Below are positions 8,180-15,300 of a stretch of 17,111 nt of DNA, piece by piece. Under the pieces are notes generated by a model. It made no database searches, had not been told where the DNA came from, and saw only the letters and a program-made list of their open reading frames with translations. The stretch lies in assembly GCA_028291845.1 (NCBI GenBank), contig JAQGNM010000516.1, forward strand, positions 1 to 17,111, written 5' to 3'. This DNA is from Massilia sp. (lineage in GTDB: Bacteria; Pseudomonadota; Gammaproteobacteria; Burkholderiales; Burkholderiaceae_D). The translations under genes were made by a program, and so were the position numbers. Position 1 is the stretch's first letter. Each line of letters starts with the position of its first letter.

Positions 8180-11100
8180 GACTTACCCGCCGTCAGCGCC
8201 AGTTCCAGCGCCTCGATGCTGACCGGCTTGGTCAGGTGGCGGTCGAAGCCGGCGGCGCTGGCCAGCGCGACGTCGCCGGCCGCGCCCCAGCCGGTCAGCG
8301 CCACCAGCACGACGGTTTCCAGGCCCGCGCTGGCGCGTACCGCGCGCGCCACTTCATGGCCGTTCATGCCGGGCATGCCGATGTCGAGGATGATCAGGTC
8401 GGGCGTCAGTTCGCGCGCCAGGGCCAGCCCGGCGCGGCCGTCCAGGGCCACGCGCGGCCGGTGGCCCATGGTTTCGAGCAGCGCCGCCAGGCTCTCGGCG
8501 GCGTCGGCGTTGTCGTCGACCACCAGCACCCGCAGCGAGGACGGCAATGAAGATATGGAAGGCGGCGCCCATGGCGCCGCCAAGGGCGCCGCCGGCTGAG
8601 TTTCTCCCACCGGCAGGCGCAAGGTGAACGTGCTGCCGTGGCCGCGCCCGGCGCTGGAAGCGGTGATGGTGCCGCCGTGCAGTTCGGCCAGGCGGCGCAC
8701 CAGCGACAGGCCGATGCCCAGGCCGCCCTGCGCCAGGTCGCGCTGGCCGCTGACCTGGGTGAACATCTCGAACACCGCGCCGAGCGCCTCGGGGGCGATG
8801 CCGACGCCGCTGTCGCGCACCGCCACCACCGCCAGCATCCCGGCCGCCCCGGCGCCGGCCGCTGCCGGCTCGGCCGCTTCCTGCGAAGCGGTGATGTCGA
8901 TGCGCCCGCCGGCCGGGGTGTACTTGGCGGCGTTGTTGATCAGATTGCTGAGCACCTGCACCACCCGGGTGCTGTCGACATCGAGCATGATCGGCGCCTC
9001 CGGCACCTGCACGCTGAGGCGGTGCCCGCTCGCTTCGACCATCGCCTGGTTCGATTCGAGCGCCATCGCCACCAGGGTGTGCAGGGCGACCGGCGCCTTT
9101 TTCAGTTCGATCTTGCCGCGCGTGATGCGGGCGACGTCGAGCAGGTCGTCGACCAGGTGGATCAGATGGCCGAGCTGGCGGTCCATCATCCCCATCACCC
9201 GCATCCGCGGCGGGCCGTCGAAGTCCTTCAGGCGCAGCAGATCGAGTCCGGTGCGGATCGGCGCCAGCGGGTTGCGCAGCTCGTGCGCCAGGGTGGCCAG
9301 AAATTCCGACTTGCGGTGATCGGCCTCGGACAGGTCGGCGGCCACCCGGCGCAGGGCATCCTCGGCGCGCTTTTGTTCGGTGATGTCGCGGGTGACGGTG
9401 GCCAGGCCGATGATGGCGCCGCGCTCGTCGACCACCGCGAAGCCCTTGAAATACACCGGCACCACGCGGGCGCTGTCGAGGCGCGCGAAGCGCAGTTCGC
9501 CTTCCCAGCGGCCGGCGGCGCCGGTCAGCGCCGGCAGCACTTCGTCCTCGACCTGCGCGCGGCTCTCGGGGGCGAAGAAGTCGGCCAGCCGGTAGTCCGA
9601 CACGGCGGCGTCGTCGGCCATGCCGGACAGGCGGCGGCCGGCCGGATTGAGGAACATGCCGACCGTGTCGGGGGTGGCGATGCCGATGAAGTCGGGCGAC
9701 TGCTCGGCCACCGCGGCCAGCCGGCGGATGCCTTCCTGCGCCATGCGCCGCTCGGTCTCGTCGCGGAAATACAGGGCGATGCCGCCGTCGGGGGTCGGAT
9801 AGCAGTTGATCTCGAACCAGTTGCCGAGCGGGTCGTACCAGGCGTCGAACTTGACCGCCACCCGCTCGCGCGCGCAGCGGCGCATACCGTCCTCGATCGG
9901 GCTGCCGGCCATTTGCGCGAACGACTGCCAGAAGTTGGAACCGGCCAGCGCCTCGCGCGCCAGGTGGGTGACGTCCTCCATCGCCTGGTTGGCGAAAGTA
10001 ATGACCCAGTCGGCGTCGATGGCGATGAAGCCTTCGCTGATGCTCTCGAGGATATCGTGGGCGCGCTCTTCGGCGGCCATCCGCTCGACCGCTTCGTGGC
10101 GCTGGCCGATCACCAGCGAGGCGGTATTGGCCAGCATGGCCAGCGCCGCGTGTTCGTCGGCGCTGGGCGCGCGCAATTCGCGGTAGTACCAGCAAAACAC
10201 CCCCAGCACCTCGCCGGAAGGTGCCACGATCGGCATGGCGCGGCAGGCGCGCAGGCCGTGCAGGCGGGCCAGCGCGCGAAACGCCGGCCAGCGCGCTTCG
10301 CCGTCGATGTCGTCGACCGTCACCGTCTCGCCGCTCAGGGCGGCCAGCGCGCCGGGGCCGGCGTCGGCGCCGGGCGGGATGGCGTCTAGGGCATCGAGAA
10401 ACTCGGTCGCCAGCGAGGGCGCGGCGGCGTGGCGCAACCTGCCCCGTTCGCCGTCGGTCAGGCGGATCGCGGCCAGGCCGGCGCCGCCGGCGTAATCCTC
10501 GGCGGTATGGGCCAGCACGTCGAGCACGTCCGCCAGCGGGGCGTCCGACACCGCCAGCTCGAGGGCGCTGCGCTGGCCCAACGCCAGCAGGCTGGCCTGG
10601 GTGCGTTCGGTGACGTCGATGCCGTGCACCAGCACGCCGGAGATGGCGCCGTCGGCCTCGCGCAAGGCGGTGTAGACGACGTCGACGTAGCGCGGTTCGA
10701 GCAGCTTGCCGCTATGGCGGCGCAGCAGCAGGCGCTCGGCGTAGCGCTCGCGCGGAAAGCCGTCGGCGTACACCGCGTCGAGCTGCTCGAAAAAGTCCTG
10801 GCCGGCCAGTTCCGGCAAGGCTTGCCTGGCCTGGCGCTCGAGCAGCTCGCGCGTGCCCACCAGGTGGGCGAAGCGCTGGTTGACGAATTCGAAGCGGTGC
10901 TCGCTGCCGCGCACCACGCACATGAAGGCCGGCGCGCGCTGGAAAATATCGACCAGCCGCTCGCTGGCCGCCCCGACCTCGGCGAACAGGCGCTCGCGCT
11001 CGGCTTCGATGCGCTCGATCTGCTCGGCGGCCAGCCGTTCGACGGTGGCGTCGCGAAAAATCTTGGCGAAGCCGCGCAGGGTGCCTGCCTCGTCGCGCAT

Positions 11101-11835
11101 CGGCACCAGCACGCCGTCGGCAAAAAAGCGCGCGCCGTCGGCCCGCACGTGCCAGCGCTTGTCGACGGCGCGGCCGCTGGCGCAGGCCTTCGCCATCTCC
11201 TGCTGCGGGCGGCCGTCGAGGCGGTCCTGTTCGGTGAAAATCATGGCCGAGCTGCGCCCGCGCGCATAGGCGCCGTCGCAGCCGACGATATCGGTGGCGC
11301 CGCCCTCCCACTCGGTGATGATGCCGTCGGGGTCGGTGCCGATGAAGGCGTAGTCGCGCGCGCTGTCAAGGATCAGGCGGATGCGTTCGTCGCGCTGGCG
11401 CAGGTCGGCCTGGTGACGCTCCTCGCGATGCTCGGCGATCGCCGCCGTCTTGCGGTACAGGTCGATGAACACCGCCACCCGCGCGCGCACTACCACCGGG
11501 TTGCATGGCTTGGTGACGTAGTCGACGGCGCCCAGCGCGTACGCTTCCTCGACCGGAAAGCCGGCGGCGTCGTCCTCGCCGGTGAGGAAGATGATCGGCA
11601 CGGCCTGGGCCCGCGGGCAGCGGCGCAGCATCGCCGCCGTGTCGATGGCGTCGCGCGCCGGCGGGTGAACGTCGAGAACGATGACGGCGATGTCATGCGC
11701 ATCCGCGGCGCGCAGGGCATCGTCGCGCGAGCCGACCGCGATGATTTCCTCGTTCAGGTCGGCGAACAGCGCGGACAGGCGGGCAAGGCTGGCCGGTGCT
11801 TCGTCGACCAGTAAAATTTTGACCTTGGCGGGCAT
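8176..11835 (-). CDS. Large hybrid histidine kinase: receiver, PAS, PAS, GAF, PAS, PAS, HisKA, HATPase, receiver
   Basis: A 1219-aa multi-sensor kinase without membrane segments. The N-terminal receiver (about 5-125) looks functional: acidic Asp11-Glu12, Asp55 in VIVLDVHPP, Thr85 and Lys109 in VTKP. Then come PAS1 (about 152-268, DYAFIGTDPDGIITEW), PAS2 (290-412), a GAF domain (about 420-580), PAS3 (588-700, ISEGFIAIDADWVITFANQA) and PAS4 (703-823, ending RDITEQKRAE). HisKA has LATLAHELRNPLAPIRTG with His851; the ATPase shows SNLINNAAKYTP, DSGVGI and QGGLGIGLSL. A Pro/Ala linker leads to a C-terminal receiver with Asp1151 (ILDIGMPGMNG) and Lys1203 (HLTKPV). The HisKA-HATPase-receiver half closely resembles the kinase at 5319-7715. 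The start has AGG about seven bases upstream. It overlaps the Nudix gene by ATGA and is divergent from the redox enzyme gene. Having receivers at both ends suggests it both receives and passes phosphate. Confidence 0.93.
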   Translation of the reverse strand: MPAKVKILLVDEAPASLARLSALFADLNEEIIAVGSRDDALRAADAHDIAVIVLDVHPPARDAIDTAAMLRRCPRAQAVPIIFLTGEDDAAGFPVEEAYALGAVDYVTKPCNPVVVRARVAVFIDLYRKTAAIAEHREERHQADLRQRDERIRLILDSARDYAFIGTDPDGIITEWEGGATDIVGCDGAYARGRSSAMIFTEQDRLDGRPQQEMAKACASGRAVDKRWHVRADGARFFADGVLVPMRDEAGTLRGFAKIFRDATVERLAAEQIERIEAERERLFAEVGAASERLVDIFQRAPAFMCVVRGSEHRFEFVNQRFAHLVGTRELLERQARQALPELAGQDFFEQLDAVYADGFPRERYAERLLLRRHSGKLLEPRYVDVVYTALREADGAISGVLVHGIDVTERTQASLLALGQRSALELAVSDAPLADVLDVLAHTAEDYAGGAGLAAIRLTDGERGRLRHAAAPSLATEFLDALDAIPPGADAGPGALAALSGETVTVDDIDGEARWPAFRALARLHGLRACRAMPIVAPSGEVLGVFCWYYRELRAPSADEHAALAMLANTASLVIGQRHEAVERMAAEERAHDILESISEGFIAIDADWVITFANQAMEDVTHLAREALAGSNFWQSFAQMAGSPIEDGMRRCARERVAVKFDAWYDPLGNWFEINCYPTPDGGIALYFRDETERRMAQEGIRRLAAVAEQSPDFIGIATPDTVGMFLNPAGRRLSGMADDAAVSDYRLADFFAPESRAQVEDEVLPALTGAAGRWEGELRFARLDSARVVPVYFKGFAVVDERGAIIGLATVTRDITEQKRAEDALRRVAADLSEADHRKSEFLATLAHELRNPLAPIRTGLDLLRLKDFDGPPRMRVMGMMDRQLGHLIHLVDDLLDVARITRGKIELKKAPVALHTLVAMALESNQAMVEASGHRLSVQVPEAPIMLDVDSTRVVQVLSNLINNAAKYTPAGGRIDITASQEAAEPAAAGAGAAGMLAVVAVRDSGVGIAPEALGAVFEMFTQVSGQRDLAQGGLGIGLSLVRRLAELHGGTITASSAGRGHGSTFTLRLPVGETQPAAPLAAPWAPPSISSLPSSLRVLVVDDNADAAESLAALLETMGHRPRVALDGRAGLALARELTPDLIILDIGMPGMNGHEVARAVRASAGLETVVLVALTGWGAAGDVALASAAGFDRHLTKPVSIEALELALTAGKS

Positions 11836-12119
11836 GGGGACCTGGAAAAGCTGCGATTACGCCACCGGCACGGCGCGTTGCTTGGGCGCTGAGCCGTATT
11901 ACGGCAGGAAAGATATTCGTTTGACAATGTAGACATCCGGCCAAGCGACGTCAACGCCGTACTGCGCCTCTCATTGTAGGATGATTCTTACATCGATGCA
12001 GGATAGTAGCCTCTTTCACCAATGCATCTTTTTTTGCACACTGGACGGGCGTACAAGACCCGCAATTTTAAGACCGCAACACCATTCGCCGCCAGTGCGA
12101 GCAATAATAGAAGAGACAC
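11836..12119. promoter_or_regulatory. Divergent control region between hybrid kinase and redox enzyme genes
   Basis: 284 bases of lower GC content. It contains the near-palindrome GCCGTA-T-TACGGC (11893-11905), 58 bases upstream of the kinase start, and a consensus -35 TTGACA at 11921-11926 on the plus strand without a good -10 at 17 bp. The redox enzyme ATG at 12120 is preceded by AAGAG at 12111-12115. I see no convincing complete promoter or small gene; shared control of the two divergent transcripts is possible. Confidence 0.4.
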
Positions 12120-13706
12120 ATGACGCATCACAGCGCAGCCGCCAGTTTTTCACCCATCACGCCCGCCACGCCCGACCATTTTGCAGCGCCCCCTGCCGGC
12201 GCCCAGACCAACCACGCGCCGATGCGCCAGCTGTACCTGGCGCTGTCCGAACCGCTGCCGGCCGAACACCCGGCGATCGGCAGCGCCGCCGAATGGCTGG
12301 CGGCGCAGTTGCACAGCGACAGTAACGCAAGCGGCAGCGGCAGCGGCAGCGCCCTGCCCGCCAGCGACTTTGCGGCATGGCAGCAAGCGCGCCAGGACGA
12401 CATCGACGAGCAATACAAACAGTACATGGCCGAACGCCGCGCCGGCGCGCCGCGCCGCATGTTCGGCGGGCGCGCCCACGCCCTGCACTACCTGAGCGCG
12501 GTAGCGCCTGCGCGCCTGACCGACGGCGCCTGGCTGTACGGCGTCCTGGCACGCTGGGACGACCCGTCGCTGCAGCCTTTGATCGCTACCTACCTTGAAG
12601 AGCTGGGTAATGGCGTGCCCGACAAGAATCACGTGGTGATCTTCCAGCAGCTGATCGACGCCCACGGCTGCGCCAAATGGCGCCAGCTCGGCGAGGCGCA
12701 TTTTCACGGCGGCCTGACCCAGCTGGCCCTGGCGCACCACGCCGAGCGCTTCCTGCCCGAACTGGTCGGCTACAACCTGGGCGCCGAACACGCTTCGCTC
12801 GACACCCTGATCGCCGCCTACGAGATGAACGAACTGGGCATCGATCCGTATTACTTCACCTTGCACGCCACCGTCGACAACGGCCTCACCGGCCACGCGC
12901 GCCTGGCCCTGCAGGCGCTCGAACAACTGACCCCGCAAGACGATCCGGCCGATTTTCTGCGCCGCGTCGAGGCCGGCTACCGGCTGCACCAGCGCGCCTT
13001 GAGCAGCGCCGAACTGCTGGCCGGCTTCGACCTCGAACGCGAACTGGTCGCCGCCCTGGCCGGCAAGCACATTCCCGCCCGCCGGCCGGACGGCGCCGTC
13101 AATCCCGCCTGGGCGGCGCCGATCGCCGGCCGCCCGCTCGGCGAGTGGCTGGCCGACCCCGGGCAGGTGCCGGCCCTGCTGGCGGCGCTGGAAAGCCACG
13201 GCTGGGTGGCGCGCGGCGGCGATCCGGCCATCAGCCGCCTGTGGGGGATGATCGAACCGGCCGAGGCCGGGAGCGAGACCGAGAACGAGGACGACAGCGA
13301 GGATGGCGCGGCGCCGCTGGCGCAGCTGTTCAGCGCCTACGAACTGGCGCTGCTGGCCGACTGGATCGCCACCGATCCGCGCGCGCCCTCGCCAGCCGCG
13401 GGACCGGGCACCCTCAGGCCAAGCCCGCGCGCCGCCGGCGCGCTGGCGCTGGCCAACACCCAGCCGGCGCCGCGCCGGATCGAGGAAAGCGCCGAACGGG
13501 GCATCATCCGCCACCGTTTTCCCGACGACGAACATGGCTGGGAAGCCATCGCCAACGAACTGAGCCTGCTCGAAGCGCGGGTGGTGGCGTCGAGCAGCAA
13601 GGCCGAAGCGATCGCTCTGCTCACGTCGCTGATGGCGCCGTCGAACCACCATACCTCGACCGGCCTGATGGCCACGCGGATGTTTTCGAAGTTGTTCACG
13701 GCGTGA
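12120..13706 (+). CDS. Iron-containing redox enzyme family protein (heme-oxygenase-like diiron oxidase fold)
   Basis: A 528-aa protein with a core at about residues 115-275 that matches the iron-containing redox enzyme family (Haem_oxygenase_2 / heme-oxygenase-like domain). The metal-ligand signatures are visible: EELGNGVPDKNH (Glu160/161, His171), a Glu in AAYEMNELG (Glu235), and YYFTLHATVDNGLTGH (His249, Asp253, His259). The assignment of individual ligands is inferred. Known members activate oxygen at two irons to hydroxylate, cleave C-C bonds or N-oxygenate amino acids and fatty acids (UndA, BesC, SznF types). The N-terminus (1-110) is low complexity with a short Ser/Gly run, and about 250 residues beyond the core (with an acidic stretch near 382-396) match nothing I recognise, making the protein much longer than minimal members. 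The ATG has AAGAG upstream. Its stop lies at the start of the methyltransferase gene, so the two form an operon. Substrate unknown. Confidence 0.8.
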   Translation: MTHHSAAASFSPITPATPDHFAAPPAGAQTNHAPMRQLYLALSEPLPAEHPAIGSAAEWLAAQLHSDSNASGSGSGSALPASDFAAWQQARQDDIDEQYKQYMAERRAGAPRRMFGGRAHALHYLSAVAPARLTDGAWLYGVLARWDDPSLQPLIATYLEELGNGVPDKNHVVIFQQLIDAHGCAKWRQLGEAHFHGGLTQLALAHHAERFLPELVGYNLGAEHASLDTLIAAYEMNELGIDPYYFTLHATVDNGLTGHARLALQALEQLTPQDDPADFLRRVEAGYRLHQRALSSAELLAGFDLERELVAALAGKHIPARRPDGAVNPAWAAPIAGRPLGEWLADPGQVPALLAALESHGWVARGGDPAISRLWGMIEPAEAGSETENEDDSEDGAAPLAQLFSAYELALLADWIATDPRAPSPAAGPGTLRPSPRAAGALALANTQPAPRRIEESAERGIIRHRFPDDEHGWEAIANELSLLEARVVASSSKAEAIALLTSLMAPSNHHTSTGLMATRMFSKLFTA

Positions 13707-13711
13707 GCATC

Positions 13712-14773
13712 ATGGACATGGTGGGCGTGGGTAGCGGCGCGGCGGCCGGCCAGGGCGCGGCCGATGCCGCCGCCAACACCGACGCCGACAAGCGCGCCGC
13801 GCTGATGCGCGAGGACGGCAGCGGCCACCATGCCCTGCTGGCGCTGGGCCGTTTCCTGCACGGCGCCGGCTACCGCCACACCGCCGTCAGCGCCGCCTCC
13901 CATCAGAACGTGGTGAGGCGCGTGGCCGGCGCAGGCGCGCCCGCGCCGGCCTCGCCTACCCTGAACGACATCTTCGGCCTGTCGGCCCGCTTCAGCGCCG
14001 ACCACCTGCAGCCGTCGATATGGGGCGCGATGAACCAGGCCGGCATCGTGCGCCGCGACGGCACCGGCTGGCGCAGCAAGCTGCGCGCGGCGAGCCTGAA
14101 CCTCGATGCCGGCAGATCCCTGTTGTTTTTTCACTCTTCCTATCCGACCATCGAGGACGACGCCGTCCTGTTCGATCCCGACACTTACCGTTTCCTGCGC
14201 GCCCTGCGGCCAGCCCTGGCCGAGGGGCCGGTGCGGCGCGCCATCGACATCGGCTGCGGCGCCGGCGCCGGCGCGGTGCTGATCGCCCGCCACTTTCCGC
14301 AGGCCGAGGTGCTGGCGGCCGACCTCAACCCCAAGGCGCTGACCCTGACGGCGGTGAACGCCGATCTGGCCGGTGCACACCAGGTGCGGCCCGTCTCCAG
14401 CGCCGCCCTGGAGGCGGTTGAAGGCGGCTTCGACCTGATCGTGGCCCATCCGCCCTACCTGCTCGACCCCTGCGGGCGGGCGCTGCGCCACGGCGGCGGC
14501 ATCCATGGCGAGCGCCGCTCCTATGAAATCGTCAGCGCCGCCATCGAACGGCTGGCGCCCGGCGGACGCCTGCTGCTCTACACCGGTGTGGCGATGGTGA
14601 GCGGCTGCGACCCGCTGCTGACGCGCCTGAAACCCCTGCTCGACGGCGCCGGCGTGGCCTGGCGCTACGAGGAAATCGAGCCCGACATCCACGGCGATGA
14701 ACTGGCCGAAGCCGGTTACGAAAATGCCGACCGCATCGCCGCGGTGTGGCTGGAAGTGCGCAACCGCGCCTGA
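13712..14773 (+). CDS. Class I SAM-dependent methyltransferase (MTS / PrmC-like)
   Basis: A 353-aa methyltransferase. The SAM-binding loop is AIDIGCGAGAGA (motif I, about 177-188), followed by the acidic LAADLNP (Asp204) that should hold the ribose. The motif IV position reads IVAHPPYL (245-249) where PrmC/HemK and related N-methyltransferases have NPPY; here Asn is His. Downstream come a GGG turn and LAPGGRLLLYTGVAMVSG. The N-terminal ~130 residues form a separate, probably substrate-recognising part. This layout resembles stand-alone small-molecule or protein N-methyltransferases, but the substrate is unknown. Three in-frame starts exist: GTG 13703 (overlapping the upstream stop as GTGA), ATG 13712 and ATG 13718; none has a good Shine-Dalgarno, and I list the first ATG. 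Tight spacing implies translational coupling with the redox enzyme, so the two likely act on the same compound. Confidence 0.85.
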   Translation: MDMVGVGSGAAAGQGAADAAANTDADKRAALMREDGSGHHALLALGRFLHGAGYRHTAVSAASHQNVVRRVAGAGAPAPASPTLNDIFGLSARFSADHLQPSIWGAMNQAGIVRRDGTGWRSKLRAASLNLDAGRSLLFFHSSYPTIEDDAVLFDPDTYRFLRALRPALAEGPVRRAIDIGCGAGAGAVLIARHFPQAEVLAADLNPKALTLTAVNADLAGAHQVRPVSSAALEAVEGGFDLIVAHPPYLLDPCGRALRHGGGIHGERRSYEIVSAAIERLAPGGRLLLYTGVAMVSGCDPLLTRLKPLLDGAGVAWRYEEIEPDIHGDELAEAGYENADRIAAVWLEVRNRA

Positions 14774-14801
14774 CAGCGGCCGGGCTGGTCGCACGTACGC
14801 G

Positions 14802-14847
14802 GCGCACGCCGCGCACGCCCCCCGCGCACGCCATTCCTGCGCACGCG
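14802..14847. repeat. Cluster of GCGCACG direct repeats
   Basis: GCGCACGCC occurs at 14802-14810, 14811-14819 and 14824-14832, with a fourth near-copy GCGCACGCG at 14839-14847. The last sits in a small hairpin CTGCG-CACG-CGCAG. The cluster lies between the methyltransferase stop and the small membrane protein gene. It has no T-tract, so it is not a standard terminator. Confidence 0.5.
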
Positions 14848-14935
14848 CAGGGCCGTCGGCGGCGCCCTGCGGTATATTGGTCGTCGCCTGCGCCGGCGCC
14901 GCCGGAACGGCGAACCTTGATTTCGAGGACTCCCC

Positions 14936-15292
14936 ATGGCCGAGACCACTTCAATCCGGACCGACGATGCCCCCCAGCTGCGCTTTCGTACGCTGCTGTA
15001 CCGGTTCATGTTCTTCGAATGGATGTTTGCCGACATCAGCGCGGCGAGAAATCTCTACGAACGCCACGCCGCCGCCCGCCACAACCGCCACATGAGCCGC
15101 TACCTGCCGGTCTATCTGCGCCGCTGGTCGGTGCTGACGGTGTTCGATTTCGTCTCCGGCGTGCTGCTCGAACGGGGCCTGCAGGCCAGTCTGCTGTCGG
15201 CCTGGTTCTTCACCTGGTCGTGCGTCAGCCTGACGGCGATGGTGGTGATCACCGTCGCCTGGCTGATGCTGTCGAACTCGCGCCTGTCCTGA
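14936..15292 (+). CDS. Small membrane protein of unknown function, two predicted helices
   Basis: A 118-aa protein I do not recognise. The first half is basic and aromatic (FRTLLYRFMFFEWMFADIS, then an Arg/His-rich stretch around 45-65 with ARHNRH). Two hydrophobic segments follow, at about residues 68-88 (VLTVFDFVSGVLL) and 92-115 (LSAWFFTWSCVSLTAMVVIT), which should be an inner-membrane hairpin. No signal peptide or known motif is seen. The ATG is well supported by GAGGA at 14925-14929, six bases upstream, and codon use matches the neighbours, so it is a real gene. A TATATT at 14873-14878 could be its -10. It is 162 bases from the methyltransferase gene and may be a separate transcript. Its stop codon abuts that of the convergent gene. 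Confidence 0.75.
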   Translation: MAETTSIRTDDAPQLRFRTLLYRFMFFEWMFADISAARNLYERHAAARHNRHMSRYLPVYLRRWSVLTVFDFVSGVLLERGLQASLLSAWFFTWSCVSLTAMVVITVAWLMLSNSRLS

Positions 15293-15300
15293 TCAGGCGC
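15280..15300. terminator. Hairpin spanning two abutting convergent stop codons
   Basis: GCGCCTG (15280-15286) and CAGGCGC (15294-15300) pair perfectly around a seven-base loop. The hairpin spans TGA (15290-15292) of the plus-strand gene and the TGA complement (15293-15295) of the minus-strand gene. There is no T-run on either side, so it is at best a weak terminator or an RNA 3'-end stabiliser. Confidence 0.35.

Noticed and set aside
10429..11814. 461-codon open frame on the plus strand
   Set aside because: Antisense shadow of the large hybrid kinase; its residue make-up (Ala, Gly, Val, His, Gln rich) has no domain pattern.
11921..11926. TTGACA as -35 of a promoter for the redox enzyme gene
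   Set aside because: No TATAAT-like hexamer 16-18 bp downstream; mentioned only within the intergenic description.
12150..13652. 500-codon open frame on the minus strand
   Set aside because: It lies opposite the redox enzyme gene, has no domain I recognise, and is the usual antisense shadow in high-GC DNA.
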